Below, in pieces: positions 24,601-33,100 of a stretch of DNA of 64,000 nucleotides; positions within the stretch are counted from its first letter, which is position 1, and every line of letters starts with the position of its first letter. Both the position numbers and the translations under genes were made by a program. The stretch comes from Vanessa cardui (lineage: Eukaryota; Arthropoda; Insecta; Lepidoptera; Nymphalidae), in NCBI RefSeq assembly GCF_905220365.1, contig NC_061152.1:2717001-2781000 (forward strand), read 5' to 3'. The notes beneath the pieces were generated by a model. That model was not told the origin of the DNA, did not search any database, and saw only the letters and a program-made list of their open reading frames with translations.

Positions 24601-26404
24601 CAGGACCTCAGAGTAGCGTATCCACAATGTAACAGACTACTCGACCACGGAAGCCGTCAATAATTAGCAGAAACATGCAAAATGCTTAGTTTGTATTTAA
24701 AACTCATCTCATGCTCGATTCCATCATCATGGAAAACATAGTAAGGATTGTATAGCCAACTTATATTGAAGCAGCATAGTATAAAATCCAAAGCCTTCTT
24801 AACAAGACGGAGGAGAGTCTTTAGACCGGTGGACATTTCATACTTTCATATTTAGAAGTTGTAAAACATTGTGAGGAAACCTTAATTCATGTGTCTAATT
24901 TCATCGAAAATCTGCTCCATGTGTATCCATCAAGGGGCAGCGTGGTGGAATATGGTCCAAAAAAGGTTTTGGAGGATATCACCTACGTTGCCACCTCCAC
25001 AGAGGGAGAGGAATGTTAGCCCAGCAGTGGGAAATTTACAGGGTGTTAATGTAAGTTTACATATATCTCACCTTCACTTATTTCTACTTTAACTTCCTTT
25101 ATATCATTATTCGGTGGATTTATTGTTACGGGATCATTGATGTGGACTTTCAGTCTCGGAGTTCTTGATACATCACTCAATAGGAACTCATTAAGATTCT
25201 GAAACATTCGTAAGATTATTAATAACATAATAATATTAAGGGCCATGGGAATATAGCCTCGGGCCTTTCAAAATAGTATTTAAACAAAGAGAAAAAAAGT
25301 TAACATTTACAATTTCTCATAGTACAATTGTCATGTAAAAAAATGATTAGTATAAAATGGTATCTAAGATTTTAAGTCTGTGCCTACAGATAAAACTAAA
25401 TAGTTTTTGTATGAACTAAGTTCAGGAGCTTAGTCTGATAAAAAAAAAAAATTATGTATATATAGAACCTTTTCCCTCTAAAGGAGAGAATATTAAGCCT
25501 CTATTATAGGCTATTGGGTTTACATTGTGTTATATCTGCTAAACAAGAACAATTCTACTGTAGAAGTTAGTTTTGAGAGCAATAATCTCTCTAAAATTCA
25601 CATTAAAACCTTTTTTAGTGATTTTTATTTAATTTTTAAGAATATTAGCTAGAGAGTTATATGTGGTGTAATTTCTCATGAAACCTTGATGAATTTCTAC
25701 CTAGCTGTTTGAATACAGCTTTCTAATTATGCATAAAACCTCTTTTGCAGTTGTAGTTGACATCTGTATAAGGTAGTTAAGTCTTTATTGCTACAGCTTA
25801 ATATAAAAAATGTTAGTTTGTTTTTAAATGTCTTTTACCTCTGTATATGTTTGTAATATCCTATAAGAATCCTTAACTTGCTCTCTAAATGACAAAACCT
25901 TCTTTAGAACAGTATCACACTCCCAGCAAACGATAGGGACGACCATCTGTATGTCATTGAGCTGAAAAAAATTGTTGATTTTATGTATAATAATAATTTA
26001 TATTATATAATAAATATTTTATATTGGTTGCTTTGATTAATAAGATTGTTTAACATGTTTAATAATACATTGAAGCATAATTATGATGAACCTTGTCCTC
26101 TATTAACAATAAAAAAAAATGTTAATTTAATAAAGGTAATGAAGTCTAAGATTGTGGTATAATAAATTAAAAAAAAAAACATTAATCTCCCCTTAATAGA
26201 TATATAAATTTCAAGTTAGCAAAAATAATAGTATAAATAGTTTTATATGAATATTTTTTTACAATTTTAACTTACTGGTATCTCGCTCAATATATCCATG
26301 TAATATTTTTTTAATTTTTCATCTTTAACTTCATGTATAGACCTACCAACACACAGACATGCCATACACAGCAAATTGTTTTTAATATCATTTTTATGAT
26401 CCAT
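126..26404 (-). CDS. Gene A: ZAD-C2H2 zinc-finger protein, 18 exons, about 707 aa, 11 fingers
   Basis: Exons in coding order (high to low coordinate): 26404-26276, 25961-25839, 25198-25072, 24383-24265, 22847-22736, 21944-21835, 21131-21038, 20474-20350, 19474-19292, 16844-16756, 15643-15521, 14602-14495, 13395-13293, 12505-12381, 5508-5400, 4747-4649, 3961-3845, 254-126. All junctions are GT-AG and phase-consistent. Residues 13-58 carry the ZAD cysteines (C13, C16, C55, C58; second pair in VCWEC), split by an intron as in other ZAD genes. The linker (85-350) is charged. Eleven C2H2 fingers run from about 352 to 667, for example CDHCNQRFADKTKLRDHIEE at exon 15 and a TGERPF linker in exon 17. 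ZAD domains mediate dimerisation and C2H2 arrays bind DNA, so a nuclear regulator is likely; the target is unknown. Reading through exon 17 would stop at once after HHRQVSEWT, but splicing there to exon 18 supplies V-H and completes the last finger. Gene B is its head-to-head paralogue. Confidence 0.86.
372..2396. mobile_element. TIR element with 8-bp TSD, enlarged by an internal insertion
   Basis: The inverted termini begin CAATGATATTCTAATAAACA on the left, and the right end is their diverged inverse ending in ATCATTG. The 8-bp GAGTTCAT flanks both ends (364-371 and 2397-2404). A 309-bp relative lies at 41678-41986 and shows what this copy looked like before a 1.7-kb element entered it. 8-bp TSDs are typical of hAT or P superfamilies; no transposase is present. 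It sits in the last intron of gene A, 118 bp from the terminal exon. Confidence 0.75.
641..2363. mobile_element. piggyBac-like non-autonomous element (TTAA-flanked)
   Basis: TTAA at 637-640 and 2364-2367 flanks 14-bp inverted ends, CACGTTCACTGCCA and the complement of TGGCACTGAACGTG (one mismatch). Comparison with the short relative at 41678-41986, which is uninterrupted at this TTAA, shows it is an insertion. No ORF of note. Subterminal palindromic repeats of the type ACACGCTNAGCGTGT occur near both ends (about 703-764, 2112-2130, 2286-2349). Confidence 0.75.
2424..2866. mobile_element. MITE family M2 (GGCTATTTGAC termini), complete copy
   Basis: Inverted ends GGCTATTTGAC and GTCAAATAGCC flanked by TA. 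The interior includes the family's conserved blocks (ccattcc/caatggggtcggtgacgtca and cacgtgacaaacg). TA duplication suggests a Tc1/mariner-type MITE. It lies within the last intron of gene A. Confidence 0.7.
3540..3715 (-). repeat. SINE-1, truncated copy
   Basis: Shares the body of the SINE-1 family (acagcctgtaaatttcccac, then ggttggtggaatgcacatgt) but lacks the tRNA-like head. Confidence 0.6.
4383..4562 (-). repeat. SINE-2 (tRNA-derived), partial copy
   Basis: Contains the family's conserved text cggcacaaacacccagaccc and the tRNA-like region (box B-like ggattaaacccgg inverted, accggtgtacacaccact). It lies in intron 16 of gene A. Confidence 0.6.
5027..5362. mobile_element. MITE family M1 (TAGTACGACAC termini), complete copy
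   Basis: Inverted ends begin TAGTACGAtACAAC and, inverted, TAGTGCGACACAcC; TA is duplicated at 5025-5026 and 5363-5364. The middle holds gacgcgtcgaattgacgaat, shared with three other copies in gene A. Its end lies 37 bp from the donor of gene A exon 15. Confidence 0.75.
5835..6411. mobile_element. hAT-like MITE, 577 bp
   Basis: Ends CAGGGTTGCCAGA and TCTGGCTACCCTG are inverted repeats (12 of 13), flanked by perfect 8-bp duplications ATTATCAG (5827-5834, 6412-6419). The interior repeats gggcta-rich text. It has no transposase. It is nested inside the 5.5-kb mariner-type element. Confidence 0.8.
9597..10697 (-). CDS. Tc1/mariner-like transposase, 366 aa
   Basis: Intact ORF. I take the start at 10697 (MPYSNIEYTE...) rather than the in-frame ATG at 10772, because the family normally begins with a short M-Y-x-EEY helix-turn-helix region (DUF4817-like). 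Residues about 1-110 are helix-turn-helix DNA-binding; the catalytic core has TDEATF (D150), QHDGAPAH (D240) and RSPDITPLDFYLWG (D277). The spacing between the last two acidic residues is 36, so DD36D-like, with the GRGGPRAWP block before the last motif. It cuts and pastes the surrounding TIR element. No stop or frameshift is visible, so it may be recently active. Its promoter and left-TIR distance are not tested. Confidence 0.87.
   Translation of the reverse strand: MPYSNIEYTEMVRILAKCDDNVSEACRQYAIKFPNVPTPSRVTMLAATQRLRDYGQFRSPLRDSGRPPRRTVREEEDIMEFFEANPAASTNDAARRFNVSQYFAWSVVHNEGKYPFHLLRVQELNEPDKPARVAFCNWVLNERPTILWTDEATFGRVGLFNSRNEHLWCHENPHKTRPHHFQHRFSVNVWAGIVNSTLLGPVFLERLNGETYLRFLTETLPDLEEDIPLADLRVMYYQHDGAPAHNAREVRNFLNNNFPGRWIGRGGPRAWPARSPDITPLDFYLWGHVKTLVYSGREITSREMLVEKITWAFDQVKSNSQVLSRVNEQLIFRCGLCVGCEGDYIEQYVRNTHRHPRDLTLRGTIE
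11054..11301. mobile_element. Palindromic MITE abutting the mariner element
   Basis: Begins TATGTCACCGTGAGATTAC and ends with its inverse (gtaatctcacggagacata); long arms carry CGTTAGTTTACAATCTGACG in both orientations. TA flanks at 11052-11053 and 11302-11303. Its left TA is the same TA that ends the 5.5-kb transposon. Confidence 0.7.
11570..11836 (+). mobile_element. Helitron-like non-autonomous element, family H1
   Basis: Starts TCTATACATATAATAAAATT after an A and ends AGCTAG before a T, the A|TC...CTAG|T pattern of Helitrons. The body matches copies at 44410-44668 and 61296-61580 (ggctggacc...ttggcagataactgat). No Rep/Hel ORF. Confidence 0.6.
12516..12830. mobile_element. MITE family M2, truncated copy
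   Basis: Starts TGGCTATTTGACAATGCG, like the M2 copy at 23799. The other terminus is lost; the text passes into a Helitron-like fragment (gtgaaagtaactctgtctgtc). Its end is 10 bp from the acceptor of gene A exon 14 and forms part of that intron's 3' tract. Confidence 0.6.
12920..13261. mobile_element. MITE family M3 (CAGTC termini)
   Basis: Inverted ends CAGTCGGGGTAAGAAAAGG and, inverted, CAGTCAGAGTAAGAAAACC. A TA follows the right end. A shorter relative with clean TA duplications is at 55225-55420. It lies 31 bp from the donor of gene A exon 13, so introns 13 carries M3 and M2 at its two ends. Confidence 0.7.
13640..13905 (-). repeat. Dispersed repeat R3 (unclassified, A-rich end)
   Basis: Text of the family: tgggtaggtaccacccactc, then acaacagtactcagtattgt, then ccatatgcacgtccg and an A-rich end. 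Many copies are present in both orientations. It looks like a short non-LTR retroposon; I do not see a clear pol III promoter. Confidence 0.55.
15255..15450 (+). repeat. SINE-2 copy
   Basis: Carries the conserved body gtcgtctcgggtctgggtgt and cacttgtgnngnaagatcag equivalents. A second, inverted fragment of the same family lies just upstream (15160-15245), giving a local inverted pair. Confidence 0.55.
15900..16065 (+). repeat. R3 copy, partial
   Basis: Shares ctgatggtaagtggtcacca and caatgcgccaccaaccttgg with the R3 family. It lies in intron 10 of gene A. Confidence 0.55.
16440..16752. mobile_element. MITE family M1, copy truncated at the exon side
   Basis: Left end cAGTACGACACAACTTGATG is near-complete with TA before it. 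The right end stops after gatgctacatcta and runs into the donor of gene A exon 10 (exon edge 16756). Confidence 0.65.
17071..17663. mobile_element. Long palindromic element
   Basis: Arms of roughly 205-220 bp (about 17071-17291 and 17440-17663) are inverted copies, with outer ends aaataaaattttaac and gttaaaattttatttat and inner ends ggagccggtgtcagcc and ggctgacaccgactcc. A related single arm is at 1690-1925. Foldback MITE-like; lies in intron 9 of gene A. Confidence 0.6.
18026..18277 (+). mobile_element. Helitron-like element, family H2
   Basis: Starts TCACTACATAGTATAAAACA after an A and ends TAGCTAG before a T. Just before the end is a hairpin (cccgtgcgaagccggg), the Helitron 3' hallmark. 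Relatives start at about 19285 (inverted), 21972, 30803 and 37843. Confidence 0.7.
18950..19240 (-). repeat. R3, near full-length copy
   Basis: Runs from ggtagggctttgtgcaagcc to gcccatatgctcgtccgcc followed by an A-rich tail, about 290 bp. It serves as the reference copy for R3 in this window. Confidence 0.6.
19748..20053 (+). repeat. SINE-1, complete tRNA-derived copy
   Basis: Head gagtcgagatggcccagtgg with box A-like text and box B-like GGGTTCAAGCCC; body ends ttacaggctg followed by a (TTG)n tail. These are features of a pol III-transcribed tRNA-derived SINE. About 305 bp. Confidence 0.75.
20491..20715. mobile_element. MITE family M1, truncated copy
   Basis: Begins TAGTACGACACAAATTAG with TA before it; cut at gcaaagatcatattc by a Helitron H1 fragment (20716-20873). 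It begins 16 bp upstream of the acceptor edge of gene A exon 8. Confidence 0.65.
21365..21665 (-). repeat. SINE-1 copy with internal (AT)n run
   Basis: SINE-1 body and part of its tRNA-like head in inverse orientation; an (AT)15-like run at 21574-21605 expands the family's normal atatat segment. Confidence 0.6.
22399..22695 (-). repeat. SINE-1, complete copy with 11-bp TSD
   Basis: Full element in inverse orientation, flanked by perfect GTCAAGTTACA at 22388-22398 and 22696-22706, which proves target-primed insertion. Confidence 0.8.
22865..23195. mobile_element. MITE family M1, complete copy
   Basis: Inverted ends TAGTACGACACAACTTAGAT and (inverted) AAGTACGACACAATTGAGAT; TA at 22863-22864. 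It begins 17 bp from the acceptor edge of gene A exon 5. Confidence 0.75.
23238..23504 (+). mobile_element. Poly(A) retroposon with 11-bp TSD
   Basis: Flanked by perfect GCTTCCTTACG (23227-23237 and 23505-23515) and ending in about 11 A residues. GC-rich body with a local hairpin (gacgtctcggaggcggccga). Could be a 5'-truncated LINE 3' end or a SINE. Confidence 0.75.
23799..24220. mobile_element. MITE family M2, complete copy
   Basis: Inverted ends ATTGGCTATTTGAC / GTCAAATAGCCAAT flanked by TA. It ends 44 bp from the donor of gene A exon 4, so intron 4 has an M2 at one end and an M1 at the other. Confidence 0.7.
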
Positions 26405-27126
26405 TGATGTAGTGTATCTCACTAGCGCGTCGACATTAAAGCAAATAACTCAAGAATCTTAACAAAAAAATACATTTCATTCAAGTAACAGCTTTTTCGT
26501 ATACATAGCCACTTTCTCTTTATTTTTTTAACCAAATCGTAAATGAAGTAATGCACACAGTCTTCTTATATTTACAACTTGAAGGTTTAAAATTATTTCT
26601 CGTGCTTTAAAGATGGTAAATAATGTTTTACATCAAATAGCTTCTCAAATTGTTTGGTTCGAAAACAAAACAAAACAAACCACCACCATTATCGTTTTAG
26701 CGTTGTCCTATATGCTTATTGCTTCTACCGTAATTCGTTTTACCGATAAATCAATATTTATGACTTAACCTTAAGTGATGACACTGGCTTAGAAAATATT
26801 AATGTAAACGAATATTATTTCAATTTTAGATTAATTACATTTAAAAGCATATAGGACCCTTATTTCGGACTACATAATCGAGTCTTTATTCAAATCGATT
26901 AATAATGTTTCATCTGACAGTTTTTTATTTGTTGCCAGTTTGTAAAAAGTATTATGCATTTTTATTCTTGCATATCCGGGTAAGGCGGCCATTTTGTGGT
27001 GTCGTTGTGGCATTAAAATATTCCTCTCCCAATTTCGTCTATTTTACATGGGAGTATTACTTTTTGTTTTGATTGATAGATATACAACTTGAGTTGATTT
27101 GATGAAACTTTTTTAATTATTTTAAA
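26405..27126. promoter_or_regulatory. Divergent promoter interval between genes A and B
   Basis: The 722 bp between the two start codons, free of the recognisable repeats that crowd the introns, so probably under constraint. It must hold the promoters and 5' leaders of both genes. A YY1/Pho-like motif is listed separately. No TATA box position can be assigned. Confidence 0.6.
26984..26996 (-). promoter_or_regulatory. YY1/Pho-like motif
   Basis: GGCGGCCATTTTG fits the GCNGCCATnTT consensus of YY1 and its insect relative Pho, a common core-promoter element. It is 131 bp upstream of gene B's ATG. One motif match only. Confidence 0.35.
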
Positions 27127-30100
27127 ATGGAGCAAGATGTTGATACTGGTTATAGAACTTTTTGCTGTACCTGCTTAAGTTCTGATAGAAATGTTATATC
27201 CATAAATGGACTTACGCAAATCTATCAAGTTTTCAGATTAATAATGTACGATTACGCGGGTGACCGGGTGAGTTTTAAAAGTTTTAACAAACTTATTATA
27301 TATTTAGTGAAAATATTACATAAACAATTACGTAAATATGTAATATATGTCTTTTTTGAAATAATTAAGTATGTCAATCAAAAATTATACTTAGTTTTTT
27401 CAATAAATACAAAATCATAATAAAAACCTTACAAATTTTGGATTATAGCTAGAATATGAGATATCTCGTTTTAAATCAGCTAATTTATTCAATTTTCCAC
27501 TTAAAAACTATTAAAATAACAAACAAAATTTATTTTTGATTGTAAACATACAACAAAAAAAATCAAAACAATGTATGTTATAATATTATTAATCTATATA
27601 TTAGTAATCTTATAGAAATTTCTTTTTTATAATTAATTGCCTCTCCTAACATAAACTTATATACTAGTTTCACAAATATATATACATAATTATTGATTTT
27701 GTAATAAAATCGTAAAATCGAAACAAAAATAAATAGATTTTTTGATTAAAAAAGTTTATAAAGCTGTTAACTAGTAGTTGGGTAAATACGTATAATTTTT
27801 AATTTTATAATTCCAGTATGGTGATTCAATAATAGAGTTGGACCAGCTTGTCTGCTGGGAGTGTCTCGCACTCATGAAGAAAATAGCACGGTTTAAAAGA
27901 CAAGTTCATAACGCACAAGAACATTTACGAGTCCTGGCTATGAGCCACTCTCAAGAGGTATTATTATGTTATATTTAAGTATCTTGCCGAGATAGCCAAG
28001 TGAAACAAGCACTCTTACACCTTAACCGATGATTGCAGATTTAAACTGAGGCACCGGTGAATTATCTTGTGCTAAATCTGTGTTTTCTAATTCATCTCAT
28101 GCTTGGTGGTGAAGGGAAACATAATGAGGAAACCTGCCTGTGTCTAGTTTCAATAAAAATCTGCTACATGGGTATCGACCGATCAGCATTAGAGCACCAT
28201 AGTGGTATAAGCTCCAGACTTCCTTAAATGGATGAAGGGATATTTCCAGTACATCCGAAGAAACTGTAACAACATTAAAAATATACTTCAAATTTTTTCA
28301 ATTCAAGAAATCGACCAATAATATTTTGTCAATTTAATATTGAAGTGGTTTGTTTGTCTTATCTGTTGTTGAAATATGTTACAGATGTCTCAGCATAAGC
28401 TGTTAACACTTTTGAAATATAACAAAAATGTTTTTATCTCTTTATTTCAGACAATGGACCACACGTACATGTCTCAGTCGTTATCATCGCTCGAATGTGT
28501 TATAAAGACGGATTACGATAGAGTTTTTGTCAATTATACGAATGACATACAAGAAACTATTATAGATGATAAGGAAATACGTACAGATTGGCCGCAACAC
28601 TACATAGCGATTAGTACCGCACAAAATGTCAAGAATGAAAGCTATGATGTTGCCCAGGCCTTACGAGATCACATAACATTGGGTATCGACAATCAAGTTA
28701 TGGGAGGTAATATTGAACTCCTACTATGATAAATCTGAAACTTTTGAGAATAAATGAATGTTAGTCTTTCAAACAATAATACTGCATAGATTTTATTGAA
28801 AATTTACAATAATATAGCTTCAATTAGAGTAATACATAGGCTATAAAATCATTGCGATTTTTTTATTTACATTCTATATTACCTGGTGTATATCTTTTAA
28901 GCTTTATTAAATTTCTCACTGCCGATAATACTTTTCATACTTAAACTTTGGTGTTTGCATAAGAGTTTAATATAGAAATTATCCCTAAAAGGGTGAAATT
29001 TAATATAGAAGTGTAACTGATCGTCATTAAGTATAATAATTGTAGGTGGTTGTGTGGCGAGGCTATCATCTATAATATATATAAAATGAGAAAGTGTTTT
29101 AGTACTCTACCTTCTCTGGTTTTCAGCTGCTTTATTTCTGTTTTGTATAGACGAGCTTTAGTTGTAAAATTACAAAAATTATCTATATTTATCATTATAA
29201 ACATGAAAGTTACTCCGTTAGTCAATCACCCTTTCAAGATCAAACCACTGAACCGAATTTGATGAAATTTAGATTGAAACCGGCATGAAACCCAGTAGTT
29301 ACTAGTTATTTGACGACCTCCATGGTCGAGTGGTGTGTACACCGGTTTTCATGGGTACGCCACTCCGAGCTCCCGGGTTCGATTCCTGACCGAGTCGATG
29401 TAGATTACCATTAGTTTTCTATGTCGTCTCGGGTCTGGGTGTTTGTACCGTCGTTACTTCTGATTTTCCATAACACAAGTGCTTCAGCTACTTTCATTGG
29501 GATCAGAGTAATGTATGTGATGTTGTCTTATATTTATTTATTTGTTATGTTATTTGATTTCAGTACCAGAAATAGTATTAGAAAACCCAGTAACGGGTGT
29601 GATGTCTCATATAGTAGTTGGTACCGATGGCATGGTCACGAGCGATACATTCACAGCTCAAGCCGTTAAGGGTGAATTACCGGAGCTTATTATAGAGTAA
29701 GTATTGAAAACCTTTTCAAATATAAAGAAAAGATTTGATTTAATTAGGATAGGTTTGTTTGGTGGTAAGGCTTTGTGTGAAGCCGTCTTGTTAAGGAATA
29801 CTCAGTATTGTTGTGTTCCGGTTTGAAGGGAGAGTGAGCGGTAACTACAGGCACAAGGGATGTAACATCTTAGTTCACAAATATTTATTACCGGACCAGA
29901 CCATACAGTATTAGTAAGGCAATGTTTTCTTATCAATCTAGAGTTAGTAAAATTACAAAATTTAACAACAAAAATATTACATATTTATTATACAAATTTT
30001 GAAATACAATACATTAATAATTTTAAAATAACAGAATAATTAAATGTCTGGAAGGGATGGCTAATTAGCCATAAGTCCGTCCATTTCACAAAATTGTTAT

Positions 30101-33100
30101 CAACTTTTATTTTTCTAATTTTTGTTTTATTTTTTCCTGTATTTAACCTTAACCTATTTTTAGTTTTGTTTGTAGTGTACCATAAAGTATACATCATTCA
30201 TAAAATATTACATTATTTTTAACATTATAATAATATAAATCCTTAATATTTAATTCCAGCCCGACAACAACAGCAGACACGGTAATAATAAGCCAAAAAC
30301 CGAAGCTGTCTAAATTCAATGCTCACAAGGATCTCAAATCTGGTTACATAACGGAGTACATGTCAGAGGCAGACATGCTAGCTATCAGGTGAGAATCTGA
30401 AAAATAGTAAAGTAACAGCCCGTAAATTTGCCACTGCTGGGATAAGGCCTCTTCCATTAAGGAGAGGGTTTGGAACATATTCCACCACGCTGTTCCGATG
30501 CGGGTTGGTGGTATGCACATGTGGCTGAATTTCGATGAAATTAGACACATGTACCATCATCACGATGTTTCCCTATACCGAGCACGAGATGAATTATAAA
30601 AACAAATTAAACACATATATATTGGTGCTTACCTGGGTTTGAACTCGAAAACATCGGTTAAGATGCACACGTTCCAACCACGCGGCCATCTCAGCTCTCT
30701 CAGAGATTCTGATAAATAACTCAATACAAAGCTGATACCTTGGTTGGCTAGGTTTATTTAATTACTGTTATTTTGAATTTAGTAAAAGCTTACTCTAATC
30801 ATTACACAGTATAAAACAAAGTTGCTTACCGCTATGGATGCTTAGATCTTTGAAATCACGCAACGGATTTTGATGCGGTTTCTTTTAATAGATAGAGTGA
30901 TTCGAGAGGAAAGTTTTTGTATATAATACATGGACAATATAGTAAAGAATTCACTGATAATTTTAGAAGTATTTAATGTGTATCTTAGAGTACATTTTGA
31001 TTTGATTTTTTTTATTTCAGAGAGGAATTAAAGCAAAAGGTCCAGTACACGAGCACGGCTTACAAATGCGAACTCTGTATTATAGGATTTTACACACAGC
31101 AACAGGTTGAAGATCATTTCATAGCGATGCACAGAGAGGTGAATATTAGTTGATATTAACTGTGTGGGCTTGTGCGTGTTCGATTTTGACAATAATGTTG
31201 TTGTAGCGCAAGTCAGCTTTCTGCCAGTGAAAGTCCCATCAAAATCGGTACAGCCGTTCCAGAGATTAGACTGCACAAATAGAAAGATGGATATTAATTG
31301 TAAATAATGATGTTATTGGTGTATGTACCGTGTATACATACATATGCATTGAGTATAAAAGGGCTGTTTTAATATTACAAAAAGACACTCCAATTTTATT
31401 ATATGTAATAATTACTTTAAATTTTTATAATCTTCATCAACAAAAACTAAATAAAACAACATAATATTTTCTATATACTCTTTCAAACAAGCGCCAAAAA
31501 GTAAACTCAAGTCTGTGTGACAGGTCGATATATTTTTTTTATAAATTACGCTACAAGGTATTAATGCATACGGCGCCATTTTTTTTCTATTTTGTTTTAT
31601 TATAAATATCTGATGAGTGGGTGGTACCTACCCAGGCTGGCTTGCACAAAGCCAAGTGACCTGTGTTTGTCTGTGATCTGTTTTTTTTTAATTTTTTTTT
31701 TTTTTAATCACAGAAACCGGGTCACGTGACGTGTAAAGTCTGCTACGTGTACGTTCAAGAGTCGAAGCTGGACGAGCACACACACAGCCATTACCTGCGC
31801 TACGTGTGCAAGTTGTGCAACAAGGCGGAGACGAGCGTCAAACTCATTACCCTCCACGTGCGAGCGCACATGGTCAAACCGACTCCGAACGCAGTTATAC
31901 AGATCGGGGACGACTTTGAAGGAAAGGTGTGTAACGACAGCCTGTAAATTGCCCACTGCTGGGCTAGATTTGATTGGACATGTGCAGGTTTCCTCGCGAT
32001 GTTTTCGAGTAAAAGTTGAAAAAATTTCTAGTACATATTTGCTGAAAAATATCATATTAAAAATTGCATGTTTAAATAGCGCGCAACGCTACTTGGACAG
32101 TATGGCGCTGCAATGGGGTCGGTGACGTCACTTTGCTGTATTTTAATCTGTGGTACATGTAGTAGAAAAGCAAGATTTACAAGAAAGTGACATCATCAGA
32201 GTCGAGATGGCCCAATGGTTAGAACGCGCGCATCTTAACCGATGATTGCGGGTTCACACGCAAGTGCCGCTGATTCATGTGCTTAATTTGTGTTTATAAT
32301 TCGTCTCGTGCTCAGCGGTGAAGGAAAACATGGTGAGGATGTAGCATGTGTCTAATTTCATCGAAATTCCGCCACATGTGCATTCCACCAACCCGCATTG
32401 GAACAGCGTGTCGGAATATGTTCCAAGCCCTCTCCGTAATGGAAGAGGAGGCCTTATATCAGCAGTGGGAAATTTACAGGCTATTACTTGTACTTTTTTT
32501 TTACATTTTGACCCTTATGACATATTGTATATTAGACAGCTCTAATAGTAACGACTACAGATTTGAAATCTGGCAAGTAAGTTCCTTATAGGGTGTAGAT
32601 ATAGTCTAAGCATGGATTTTATAGAAATCGACCCCTAAGGGTGTAAAATGGGGGTTGGAATTTTAGATAAATTCCACACGGGTAAAGTCGCAGATACAGC
32701 TATTCCTACGATTCTACTTATAATATAAATGTGAAAGTTTGTGAGGATGATTGTATGTTTGTCTTTCACGAAATAACTACTGAACATATTTGGATGAATT
32801 TTTTACAGTAATATGGTTATACATCGGAATATATAAACAACAATTAGTAGTAGTTCAGATTCTATTCAATACTAGTAGTTCAGATTTTTGTATCGTACAG
32901 TTTTTTCGTTTTTTTCGTTTGTATAGTATATGTAGATTTTTCGTATTTTTTTTTTTTTTAATTAAGTAAGGTCTCTGTTATTTAAGGTGATTGTTCTTTT
33001 TCCCTATATTTTGTTTTCTCTTTATTGTTTTACATTAGATTTATATTTTACATAGTCTAACTGATTTTAAGTATTTTAAGCACATAGTCTATAAGTTTTT

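Noticed and set aside
31028..31276. Minus-strand ORF overlapping gene B exon 6.
   Set aside because: Antisense of a zinc-finger exon plus a Helitron fragment.
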